Assembly: GCA_041751095.1 (NCBI GenBank)
Contig: JBGSYC010000228.1
Location: forward strand, 1 to 64,000
Reading direction: 5' to 3'
Origin: JADCRZ01 sp041751095
Lineage (GTDB): Bacteria > Bacteroidota > Bacteroidia > Chitinophagales > Chitinophagaceae
Length of the DNA stretch: 64,000 nt
Within the stretch, counting starts at the first letter, position 1. Each line of letters begins with the position of its first letter. Below are positions 45,354 through 54,172 of this stretch, one piece after another. The notes beneath the pieces are model-generated. The model saw nothing but the letters and a program-made list of their open reading frames with translations. It did not search any database and was not told where the DNA came from. The translations under genes were made by a program, and so were the position numbers.

Positions 45354-47495
45354 CTAATTTATTACAATTTCACTTACAAATATCCACGCCGGCTTACCTT
45401 TCGACTTGTGCCAGCCTGGTAGCGCAGCCAGGGGATACGCTTTTATCCTAATATATTTTAGCATAGCAGGCGTAAAGGTAATTTCAGTTTTCAGTTGCTT
45501 TGAAGGCTCTTCTTTTTCCGGCATGGAGGGGATTATCTTACCCAGCAACGATAATTTATTCTTATCAGTTCCTCCCCAAAATTCTATCTTAACGGCAGGA
45601 AATAAACTGTTGCGTGTATTTTGCAACATATTCAGCATAATGCGGCTAATCAAACTGGCCCTGGAAAATACAACGTTAAAAGTTGCTTCGTTTTTCTGGT
45701 AACCAAGCCATTTTCCATTGCCGAAATTCAATTCGCCCAAATCTCCGTCGGACAGCAGATTTGCGTCAGTCAGGCTATATTTCGGATCGGGCGGAGTGAC
45801 AAGTTCGATCGAATCAGGCTTAACACTTCTTTTGATGTAGGTACTTTGTGCGGGGCTACTGCCGTACCACCCTTTTTTAAATGCCCTTGCAGTTAGCTTT
45901 ACATCACTATTGATGGCAACAGGCGCACGATATAATATACCTGAAACACTATCCGGGGGGCTTCCATCAAGCGTATAACGGATGTCAACATCTTTAAAAG
46001 GATGTTTTATGGTTACTATCGTATCATGATCAATAACACCGGAAGGTCTGCTGATCACGGGCGGAGACAGGGCAATAAGCATTTGGTCGCTCGCGGCAAA
46101 TCCGGTTTCGAAATCTAATTTTGCATACTTGCGGCGCAACAATTTAGTCTCTGTGCTATCGATAGGTGTATCCCAGATGAAAATTTTCGACAGCCGGGGC
46201 AAAGAGGCTAAAGCGTTTAATGCAGTTGATGTGATCTGCGTACCGGAAAGCGCAATGTGCTGAAGTTTTTTCATGGAGGCAAGGTGCGCCAATCCGTTAT
46301 CCGTGATGTCAGTGTAATTAAGGTTAAGCGTTTCCAGGTTTTGAAAGCGGCTGACCGTTTTCAGATCATCATCTTTCACCGGCATTCTTGCCAGGCTTAA
46401 TTCGGTGACCTGCTGATCGACAGGTAACAATTCTTCAAGTGCCTTTGAAGTAAAGTTACTCCTTCCGTAAAAGTGAACCGCCAGTGCCGGGGAGCCCATG
46501 CCCAGCGGCTCAATAGACCGGTAGTTATTGTTGAGCGATGAAATCGTTTTGTTTTCTGCCGGAGAAAAATCGAACTGGTGATCCGGAGAAGCTTCTCCGG
46601 GCGATCCAAGAAACCGTGAAGCAAGCAGGCGAAAAGAATCCTGTGCCGGTAATAAGGCTACTTTTTTATCAAGCAATGCCCCGGACCTGATCCATGAATA
46701 TAGTAAAGCCGCTTCATCTTCAGACAAGGCGGGTTTGGATTTAGGCGGCATATGTTTTTTGGCATCAGCAGGCAGGTGAATGCGTTGGATCAGTAAACTC
46801 ATTTCCGGCGCGCCGGGAACAAACAAAGGCCCTGTTTTACCTCCTTTTATCAAACCTTCTATGTTATCCATTAAGAGCCCTCCCTTTGCATTTTCCTCGC
46901 TGTGGCAACTCACGCACTTTTGCTGCAAAACGGGCCTTACCACATCCCGGTAAACGAGGGCCTGATCAAAAGGAACTGATTTCTCTTTAGCTATTGGCGC
47001 CAGCAGGTAATTGTCTCCGTGAGTAAGGGCAGCCCCCCAGTGACCGGTAGCGATGATGGCAATTGTGCCAAACACAGTAAAGGCCCTTGACGCGATCTTC
47101 CGATTGCTCACGATTGCCGGCAAATAATAAAATACAAATGCAGAAAGGGCTACCGTAACGCCGCCCCATTTGTGCCATTGCATCAGATTTCCGGTTCTGT
47201 CATCTTCCAGTGATAAGATCAATCCCATGATCGCGGTTATTACAGCCGATAACGCTGCAACAAGCCTCAATCCTTCAAGCCACCTCCATATTTTTTCTTC
47301 CTGAAACGGCATCCATAACGAGAGAAAAGACAATAGCAACAGAACAATTGGAAAGTGAAGGAACATCGGGTGCATCCTTCCGGCCACTTTTAGCCAGCCT
47401 GGTATATCCAGAACATTTTCAAACAGCAGGATAAACAAAAGAAATGTAAGTCCGGCGACTAAAAAACCCTCACTTACTTTTTTAATGGTAGTCAT
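45354..47495 (-). CDS. Membrane protein with planctomycete-type cytochrome, LRR-like, chitobiase-like and discoidin-like domains
   Basis: 713 residues. The first ~170 residues hold four or five membrane helices (GLTFLLFILLFENVL, MFLHFPIVLLLLSFLSLW). A planctomycete-type cytochrome c motif (CVSCH, near 199) with KGGKTGPLFVPGAPEMSLL and HMPPKSKP follows. Then leucine-rich-like repeats (LETLNLNYTDITDNGLAHL, LSKIFIWDTPI), a chitobiase-like Fn3 segment (IRYTLDGSPP...YRAPVAI) and a C-terminal F5/8-type or discoidin-like domain (KYIRIKAYPL). Presumably an anchored periplasmic haem protein. Last gene of the minus-strand cluster. Confidence 0.8.
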   Translation of the reverse strand: MTTIKKVSEGFLVAGLTFLLFILLFENVLDIPGWLKVAGRMHPMFLHFPIVLLLLSFLSLWMPFQEEKIWRWLEGLRLVAALSAVITAIMGLILSLEDDRTGNLMQWHKWGGVTVALSAFVFYYLPAIVSNRKIASRAFTVFGTIAIIATGHWGAALTHGDNYLLAPIAKEKSVPFDQALVYRDVVRPVLQQKCVSCHSEENAKGGLLMDNIEGLIKGGKTGPLFVPGAPEMSLLIQRIHLPADAKKHMPPKSKPALSEDEAALLYSWIRSGALLDKKVALLPAQDSFRLLASRFLGSPGEASPDHQFDFSPAENKTISSLNNNYRSIEPLGMGSPALAVHFYGRSNFTSKALEELLPVDQQVTELSLARMPVKDDDLKTVSRFQNLETLNLNYTDITDNGLAHLASMKKLQHIALSGTQITSTALNALASLPRLSKIFIWDTPIDSTETKLLRRKYAKLDFETGFAASDQMLIALSPPVISRPSGVIDHDTIVTIKHPFKDVDIRYTLDGSPPDSVSGILYRAPVAINSDVKLTARAFKKGWYGSSPAQSTYIKRSVKPDSIELVTPPDPKYSLTDANLLSDGDLGELNFGNGKWLGYQKNEATFNVVFSRASLISRIMLNMLQNTRNSLFPAVKIEFWGGTDKNKLSLLGKIIPSMPEKEEPSKQLKTEITFTPAMLKYIRIKAYPLAALPGWHKSKGKPAWIFVSEIVIN

Positions 47496-47572
47496 TGCCT
47501 TTTAAAGATACGATCATGGGCGGTTTCAGAATGGGAAATCAATGCTGTGTGACCGCACTTATACCTTACTGA

Positions 47573-48598
47573 TTACACCCGTTTGAATTTATAGGGGTAT
47601 ACTTTTCCTGAATTCCATTGTGCTACATAAATATTTTCATCGTTATCAACACACACATCATGAGGATGAACAAATATTTTTTCGGCCTGCGTGAGTAGTT
47701 GAAGCTGTCCCCCCTGATACTGAGGCTCGGTACCGCCTATGTTCGATACCACTTTGTTATTCTTGTCGAGTATGGTTACAAAGCCGGTGCCCGCGGCATC
47801 CATCTTTGGTGAACGCAATACAGCCGCATACAAATAATTTCCCTTTATCACCGGCCTGCATACACACGCGCCGGGCAATGCTATCTTTTCAATAAACTGC
47901 CCATCCAGTGAAAAGCGCTTGAAACAGTTCCGCGTTCTGTCGGTGATCAGCAGGGTAGGTTTCTCCTGCCGGGTGTCCACACAGATTCCGTGTGCATTGT
48001 CAAGGTTTTCATCTTTATCGCCTTTCCCGCCAAAAAAGTGTTTTAGCTTTCCCTTTGAATCATACTGCATAACATATTGCATGCCGTACCCGTCCGCAAT
48101 ATAGATATCGCCGTTATCCAGCACCGTTGTTTCAGTCGGAACAAAAGCTTCCTTTTTGGTATACGCTTTGGTATCAACGGGATAATCAATGGTCAGCAGT
48201 ACATCTCCCGACATTGTTGTTTTAAAAACCTGGTGCCGCGAAGTATCTGTGATATACAAAAAGTCTTCCCCGTTTTCGTGATGTATCGTCAGTCCATGTG
48301 CGCCGGGAAATTCATGTCCCCACGAGTTCACCAGTTTTCCTGATTTATTATATACGAGAAGATTGTTTTTCGTTTCATTTGTAAGCAACAAAATACGGCC
48401 TTTGCTATCCTGCACCATTTCATGGCAGTCCTTTACGGGGTATTTATCGGGATTTAATTTCCCCCATTGTGCATCCATCTTATACTTCATATTGTTGTGG
48501 CCATAAACAACACCTTTTGGCCTGGCAAAAAGATCTTTTGTAAGTACCAGGCTGCTGCCTGCCAATGTAGCTTTTTGTATAAAATTTTTCCTGTTCAT
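47573..48598 (-). CDS. Exported NHL/six-bladed beta-propeller protein
   Basis: 341 residues. It begins with a signal-like region (RKNFIQKATLAGSSLVLTKDL), close to a Tat or Sec signal. Propeller repeats include DSKGRILLLTNETKNNLLVYNKSG, HENGEDFLYITDTSRHQVF, DNGDIYIADGYGMQYVMQYDSKG and CVDTRQEKPTLLITDRTRNCFK and CVDNDENIYVAQWNSGKV. Proteins like this act as scaffolds or peptidyl/aldonolactone enzymes; the activity cannot be told. In the same direction as the DUF1501 gene, 98 bp downstream of it. Confidence 0.82.
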   Translation of the reverse strand: MNRKNFIQKATLAGSSLVLTKDLFARPKGVVYGHNNMKYKMDAQWGKLNPDKYPVKDCHEMVQDSKGRILLLTNETKNNLLVYNKSGKLVNSWGHEFPGAHGLTIHHENGEDFLYITDTSRHQVFKTTMSGDVLLTIDYPVDTKAYTKKEAFVPTETTVLDNGDIYIADGYGMQYVMQYDSKGKLKHFFGGKGDKDENLDNAHGICVDTRQEKPTLLITDRTRNCFKRFSLDGQFIEKIALPGACVCRPVIKGNYLYAAVLRSPKMDAAGTGFVTILDKNNKVVSNIGGTEPQYQGGQLQLLTQAEKIFVHPHDVCVDNDENIYVAQWNSGKVYPYKFKRV

Positions 48599-48696
48599 AA
48601 TGTTTTATAATTTATATAGATGTCGCCTGATGTGCAGGTGTAAATAACATGACAATAAAGTGATCCTGCAGTGCGCCGTAACCACAAACATTGACA

Positions 48697-50151
48697 TTAT
48701 GCAATGAGGTCTTTTACAAGTTTGCCGGATACATCGGTTAACCTGAAACGGCGGCCCTGGTAGCGGAAAGTAAGGCGTTCATGATCCAGCCCGAGTAAAT
48801 GTAAAGCAGTCGCCTGGAAATCATGAACATGAACAGGATTTTTTACAATGTTGTATCCGAACTCGTCGGTTTCGCCATAAACCATCCCGGGCTTTATCCC
48901 GCCACCTGCCATCCAGATGGAGAAACAGCGCGGATGATGGTCTCTTCCGTAATTGTCAGCAGTCATTTTTCCCTGGCAGTAATTGGTTCTGCCGAATTCA
49001 CCACCCCAGATCACAAGCGTTTCATCCAATAATCCTCTTTGCTTTAAGTCAGTGATGAGTGCAGCGGAAGGCTGATCAACATCCTTAGCCTGCCCCTTCA
49101 TTTCATTTGGAAGGTTTCCATGCTGATCCCATCCCTGATGATAGAGCTGTATGAAGCGGACGCCGTTTTCGGAAAGCTTTCTGGCCAGTAAGCAATTGGC
49201 GGCATAAGTTCCCGGCACGAGGCATTCGGATCCGTATAATTTTACGATGTCATCGGATTCTTTCGATACGTCCATAATCTCAGGAACGGCAGTCTGCATC
49301 CGGTAAGCCATTTCATATTGCTGGATCTTGGCAGTGATCTCCGGATCGCCAAAGTCCTGGTAAGCCAGTTGATTCAGTTCGGCTACCTTATCAATCATTT
49401 TTCTCCGCACCGTTCTATCCATCCCATCAGGGTCCTGAAGGTAGAGAATGGGGTTTTCTCCGCTGCTGAACTGCACACCCTGGTGAACAGACTCAAGAAA
49501 TCCATTACTCCATAATTTTGAATACACGCCCTGGCCGTTCCCTTTACCACGCGATAACAATACACAAAAGGCGGGGAGATTTTTATTTTCGGTTCCCAGT
49601 CCATAACTCACCCAAGACCCCATGCTCGCGCGGTTTCCCTGCTGGGCCCCTGTTTGAAAAAAGGTAAGCGCCGGGTCGTGATTGATTGCTTCCGTGTGCA
49701 TGGAGCGTACAATACAGATGTCATCTACTATATTAGCGATGTGTGGGAACATTTCGCTTATCCAGGCGCCGGATTGGCCATGCTGGTTGAAGGTATAATA
49801 TGAGCCCACCAGGGGAAAAGTAGTTTGCTTCGACGTCATACCGGTAAGCCTTTGTCCCATACGGATAGACTCCGGCAGGTCTTCTCCCATCATTTTTTGA
49901 AGCATGGGTTTATAGTCAAAAGATTCCAGCTGTGAAGGCGCACCATTTTGAAAGAGATAAATGACCCGCTTTGCCTTGGGTGCAAAATGCGGTATCCCGG
50001 GCAGGAACTCTTCTTCGCTTTCCATTCCCTTATCAAACAAACCAGGGATCAGCAATGAGCCTAAGGCGGCGCTGCCGAGACCTATGCTTAGGTTTGAGAG
50101 AAATCGTCGCCTGTTTATATTCAGGTTATGTTCAAGCAATTCATTTTTCAT
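48697..50151 (-). CDS. DUF1501 exported protein
   Basis: 484 residues. Tat-like signal (NRRRFLSNLSIGLGSAALGSLLIPGLF). The alkaline-phosphatase-superfamily core of DUF1501 is recognisable: PHFAPKAKRVIYLFQNGAPSQLESFDYKP, VRSMHTEAINHDPALTFFQTG, WDQHGNLP, LDETLVIWGGEFGRTNYCQG and GRDHHPRCFSIWMAGGGIKPGMVYGETDEFG. Such proteins are typical of Planctomycetes and some Bacteroidota and lack a proven activity. It starts 2 bp after the DUF1553 gene stop, so the two are one operon. Confidence 0.9.
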   Translation of the reverse strand: MKNELLEHNLNINRRRFLSNLSIGLGSAALGSLLIPGLFDKGMESEEEFLPGIPHFAPKAKRVIYLFQNGAPSQLESFDYKPMLQKMMGEDLPESIRMGQRLTGMTSKQTTFPLVGSYYTFNQHGQSGAWISEMFPHIANIVDDICIVRSMHTEAINHDPALTFFQTGAQQGNRASMGSWVSYGLGTENKNLPAFCVLLSRGKGNGQGVYSKLWSNGFLESVHQGVQFSSGENPILYLQDPDGMDRTVRRKMIDKVAELNQLAYQDFGDPEITAKIQQYEMAYRMQTAVPEIMDVSKESDDIVKLYGSECLVPGTYAANCLLARKLSENGVRFIQLYHQGWDQHGNLPNEMKGQAKDVDQPSAALITDLKQRGLLDETLVIWGGEFGRTNYCQGKMTADNYGRDHHPRCFSIWMAGGGIKPGMVYGETDEFGYNIVKNPVHVHDFQATALHLLGLDHERLTFRYQGRRFRLTDVSGKLVKDLIA

Positions 50152-50153
50152 AA

Positions 50154-52475
50154 TTATGTCCGGGTAATGGTTTCTTCCATATTATAAATAACCTGTATTA
50201 CCTGCATCATGGCAGCTATTTGGGTAACGGGAGCGTTTGATTGCAAATGATATTCCCCGGCTGTCATCAGCTTTTTGGCATCAGCTGCATGAGCTTTAAA
50301 ATAAGCTATTTGCTCATTCCAGTATTTTTCAAGTAGTGTCCTTTCTTTGTCATCCGGTTGCCTGCAGAGGATCTGTCGAAAAGCGGCTGCAATATTATTG
50401 GCGGGAGTGGAGCCATGTTTCAGTAAGCGGTCTGCCAAAGCTTTTGACGCTTCGAGTACAACAGGGTCGTTCATCATCACAAGGGCCTGTAATGGTGTAT
50501 TTGTGCGGGTGCGTTTTACTTCACATTCATCCCGGTTGCTTGCATCAAATATCATCATGGAGGGAGGTGGAACCGTTCTTTTTATGAACGTATACATACC
50601 CCTGCGGTAAAGTTTGTTTCCATGATCCTGCCTGTATGTACTCAGTTGCCCGCGGCCGGAAGTTGCCATCTCCCAAAGTCCCGGCGGTTGGTAAGGCTTT
50701 ACACTCGGGCCCCCGATGGATTGGTTTAACAGGCCACTGCTTGCCAGTACAATGTCCCGGACGATCTCTGCCGGAAGCCGGAGCCTGGGAGCACGGGAGA
50801 GATAAATGTTTTCGGGATCGGCTTTCAGCTTTTCGGGTGAAATAACAGCAGATTGACGATAAGTGGCAGACATTACGAGCTGTTTTACCAGCCGTTTGAT
50901 ATCCCATCCATGATCCCTGAAATCAACTGAAAGCCAGTCGAGAAGAGCGGGGTGCGATGGGAGGGAACCCTGCATACCGAAATCTGCGGCAGACTTTACG
51001 ATGCCCCTGCCGAACAGCTCCTGCCACATCCTGTTAACGAATACCCGTGATGTAAGCGGGTTTGCCGGGTTAAATAGCCATTGGGTCAATCCCAGGCGGT
51101 TTTGCGGATACGAAGCAGGGAAAGATAATATCGCAGCAGGTGTTCCTGGCAATACTTCCTCCGCCGGGGCGTCGTAGTTTCCACGGGTTAGCACACACGT
51201 TCTGTTAAGCGTATCCCTGTCTTTCATCACCGACACCTCAAGCCTGGTGGTATCAGGTTTATTTACGAAGTGAAGAACGCCTTTGAGATCTTCACCCGTG
51301 ATCTCCATCCTTGGATTTTTAGCATACGTTTCCGCACCGCCTACGGTAGACTCTATTCCAACTTCCCTGATATTATTGAAAAAAGCATATACTTTGAAAT
51401 ACTCCTTCTGCATTACAGGGTCGAACTTATGATCATGGCATTTGGCGCACTCGATGGTTACTCCCATAAAGGCCCTTCCGAAAGTATTGGTTCTATCGGT
51501 TACATATTCCACCCGGTACTCCTCGTCGATCACACCTCCTTCCTCAGTTATCTTGTGATTGCGGTTAAAACCGGTTGCCAGCAGCTGTTCTTTTGTTGCG
51601 CCGGGTATAAGGTCACCCGCAAGCTGCCAGGTTACAAACCGGTCGTAAGGGAGGTTTTTGTTAAAAGCATGTATTACCCAATCCCGCCATGGCCACTGGC
51701 TGCGGTAGTTATCATCCTGGTACCCGTGTGAGTCTGCATAACGGGCAACGTCGAGCCACGGAAGGGCCATGCGTTCGCCGTAGGATGGCTGTTTTAAAAG
51801 GGCATCAATCATTTTTTCATAGGCTCCCGGAGATTTGTCGTTCAAAAATGCATGGCGTATGGAAGAGTCGGGTGGAAGTCCGGTAAGATCTAAGGCCACA
51901 CGTTTAAGAAGCCTTTCTTTATCTGCTTCTTCATTGGGAGCCAGTCCCTGTTGTTCAAGTTGCTTAAGAATGAAAAGATCGATTTCATTCTCTGGCCATC
52001 CCGTTTTTTTTACCTGGGGCAACGGCTGTTTAACAGGAGGCACAAAAGCCCAGTGAGGTTCGTACCGGGCACCCTGCATAATCCACTTTTTTATGACTGC
52101 TATTTCTTCTTCCGATAACGCGCGCAGGTTGCTGGCCGGCGGAGGCATTTGGATAGAAGTGTCCGGAGTACTGATGCGCACGAATAATTCTGAAAGGTCA
52201 GGATTGCCGGGCACTATGGCATGTGCCCTGGGATGTTCCTGTAGCGATTTGTATGCTTCTTCTTCGATATCAAGCCGCAGGCCTGCCTCCCTTTTATTGG
52301 CATCAGGGCCATGGCAATTGAAACATTTATCAGAAAGGATAGGGCGAATGCTGAAATTGTAACTTATTTTCTCTGAGTCATCCAGTTTTACGCGGTTACT
52401 GTTCCCACAAGAAGAAATGTATAGGGACAGAATTCCGCAACCGCATAAAAACAATATAACCAGCAACTTTTTCAT
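50154..52475 (-). CDS. Planctomycete-type cytochrome / DUF1549 / DUF1553 lipoprotein
   Basis: 773 residues. Lipobox near residue 23 (SLYISSCGN). A haem motif CFNCHGPDANKREAGLRLD starts the planctomycete cytochrome domain (PSCyt1). DUF1549 follows (WPENEIDLFILKQLEQQGLAPN, PYDRFVTWQLAGDLIP, a second CxxCH in CAKCHDHKFDP) and then DUF1553 (PLTSRVFVNRMWQELFGRGIV, DWLSVDFRDHGWD, SFRNKRTRTNTPLQALVMMNDP-like TRTNTPLQALVMMNDPVV). Known as a pair with DUF1501, which is directly downstream. Probable periplasmic electron-transfer or degradation role is inferred only from the haem sites. Confidence 0.9.
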   Translation of the reverse strand: MKKLLVILFLCGCGILSLYISSCGNSNRVKLDDSEKISYNFSIRPILSDKCFNCHGPDANKREAGLRLDIEEEAYKSLQEHPRAHAIVPGNPDLSELFVRISTPDTSIQMPPPASNLRALSEEEIAVIKKWIMQGARYEPHWAFVPPVKQPLPQVKKTGWPENEIDLFILKQLEQQGLAPNEEADKERLLKRVALDLTGLPPDSSIRHAFLNDKSPGAYEKMIDALLKQPSYGERMALPWLDVARYADSHGYQDDNYRSQWPWRDWVIHAFNKNLPYDRFVTWQLAGDLIPGATKEQLLATGFNRNHKITEEGGVIDEEYRVEYVTDRTNTFGRAFMGVTIECAKCHDHKFDPVMQKEYFKVYAFFNNIREVGIESTVGGAETYAKNPRMEITGEDLKGVLHFVNKPDTTRLEVSVMKDRDTLNRTCVLTRGNYDAPAEEVLPGTPAAILSFPASYPQNRLGLTQWLFNPANPLTSRVFVNRMWQELFGRGIVKSAADFGMQGSLPSHPALLDWLSVDFRDHGWDIKRLVKQLVMSATYRQSAVISPEKLKADPENIYLSRAPRLRLPAEIVRDIVLASSGLLNQSIGGPSVKPYQPPGLWEMATSGRGQLSTYRQDHGNKLYRRGMYTFIKRTVPPPSMMIFDASNRDECEVKRTRTNTPLQALVMMNDPVVLEASKALADRLLKHGSTPANNIAAAFRQILCRQPDDKERTLLEKYWNEQIAYFKAHAADAKKLMTAGEYHLQSNAPVTQIAAMMQVIQVIYNMEETITRT

Positions 52476-52753
52476 CAGGTATTTTTAGTTCAATCGAAAC
52501 ACAATTTACGTTAAATCCTGCTTAGTTCCGGTAAAATCGGAGCATTTCATTTTGGGCATTTATTTTCGGCAAAGGCAAAGCTATTTGTGGAAAGTGCACT
52601 ATACACGTATAAATGCGGATCCTATGGAGCCGAAATTGCAGGAACGTTTTTCTGTAGACATGCTGCCCGGTGGGCAAAAAGGCTTTGAGTTATACTTGGC
52701 GGGGGAGCTTATGGCTAAGTACTTAATTTCGTATCGGTTTCCCTCCCCGGCTC

Positions 52754-53776
52754 TCACACCAGATCCATTTCAACCATCGCTTTAATCACACCCGCTTCGG
52801 GCCTTAGCCAGCTTTCAAATTGGTTTTTTACTTCGCTGAATAAAACTTTATGAGTGATATATGTTGCGGGGTTTACCAGGCCGTTTTTTATGGAAGAAAT
52901 CACATGGTCAAAATCCTGCCGTGTTGCGTTGCGGCTGCTCATTACCGTTGCTTCACGTTTATGAAATTCGGGATGGCTGAAAGAGATGTCTCCCTTTTGT
53001 AAACCGATCAGCACAAACCTGGCTCCATGCGACATATATTGAAAAGCATCGTTGATCGCTTTAAGGCTGCCTGTTGCGTCGATGACGACGGAAGGCATGT
53101 CACCGTTGGTGATGTGTTTTAATTGTTCTCCGACGTCGGGGGAAAGCGCATCGATGGTATGTTCCACTTTTAGGGTTTCCCTGCAAAACTGCAAACGGTT
53201 CTGGTTTATATCGAGCGCGATCACCTTACCACCTGCGATCCTGGCAAATTCCATCGTGCCCAGTCCGATTGGTCCCGCTCCCACAACAAGGACGTATTCT
53301 CCTTTTTCAATTTGACCCCTGCTGATCCCATGGGCCCCAATGGCAAGAGACTCCACGAGGGCAAGTTCGTCAAGGCTCAGGCCCCGGCCCTTAACAAGTG
53401 TGTGCGCAGGCACTGACATATATTCTGCCATTCCGCCGTCAACATGCACTCCGCATACCTTTAATTGAGCACAGCAATTACATTTGCCGGTTCGGCATGC
53501 TATGCATTCGCCGCAGTGGAAATAAGGAATAAAGGTAACTGCTTCGCCGGGTAAAAAACCTTCTGCACCATCGGCATCAACAAGTTCCCCCGACAATTCA
53601 TGACCGAGTATCCTGGGGTAGCTGAAATATGGCTGAGTACCTTCATATGCATGGATGTCGGTTCCGCAAATGCCTATGCGTTTAATCTTTATGACGGCAC
53701 TACCTTTTGTTACCACCGGGTGTTTTCCGGTTGAGTATTCAAGAAGCCGTGGGATTGTACATACTAAAGTTCTCAT
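52754..53776 (-). CDS. Zinc-binding alcohol dehydrogenase (medium-chain) family protein
   Basis: 340 residues. Catalytic Zn ligands: Cys in GICGTDIHAYEG and His/Glu in ILGHELSGE. The structural Zn lobe is CGECIACRTGKCNCC. The Rossmann NAD(P) motif is VVGAGPIGLGTMEFARIAGGKVIALDIN. The protein resembles polyol or sugar-acid 5-dehydrogenases (threonine dehydrogenase/L-idonate type). Its substrate is unknown. It sits upstream of the planctomycete-type cluster on the same strand, with about 280 bp between. Confidence 0.87.
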   Translation of the reverse strand: MRTLVCTIPRLLEYSTGKHPVVTKGSAVIKIKRIGICGTDIHAYEGTQPYFSYPRILGHELSGELVDADGAEGFLPGEAVTFIPYFHCGECIACRTGKCNCCAQLKVCGVHVDGGMAEYMSVPAHTLVKGRGLSLDELALVESLAIGAHGISRGQIEKGEYVLVVGAGPIGLGTMEFARIAGGKVIALDINQNRLQFCRETLKVEHTIDALSPDVGEQLKHITNGDMPSVVIDATGSLKAINDAFQYMSHGARFVLIGLQKGDISFSHPEFHKREATVMSSRNATRQDFDHVISSIKNGLVNPATYITHKVLFSEVKNQFESWLRPEAGVIKAMVEMDLV

Positions 53777-54172
53777 TGATTCAATGGTTAAGCGAAGATG
53801 GTATCAGGTTTTGAACTTACCGGTACTGATTAGGCTAAAGCCATTCACGATTTTACGTTTAAATACTTACGCAGATAAGGGTTAACATTTATTTCTTTGA
53901 ATATTCGCCAATTTCACTGTTTAAGAACAACGAACCGCATAATTGTATCAAAGCAGAAAAAAGCGGATGTCCGCCAAACCGTTATAGTATCAATTATTTT
54001 CTACTATGAGCCATTAATTCCTTTTGTTACGCAATTGCGTTCCTTTTTACATAATATTCGTTTGTTTGAACCGACGGGCAAGTGTAAATTTAAATTATGG
54101 AAAAATCCCGGAAAGTGAAGTGACCCTGGGAAACTAACATGTAATATCTGCATTTTACACAAATCATACACA
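53777..54172. other. Divergent intergenic region, no gene seen
   Basis: 396 bp between the divergent dehydrogenase and kaiC-like genes. Short frames occur but lack coding character. Promoters for both directions should lie here; no exact TAnnTTTG element was identified. Confidence 0.45.

Noticed and set aside
52552..52785. 77-residue plus-strand frame at the 3' side of the dehydrogenase gene
   Set aside because: No family resemblance or clear ribosome site, and it runs 32 bp into the dehydrogenase coding sequence on the other strand. It could be real, but the evidence is too weak to list.
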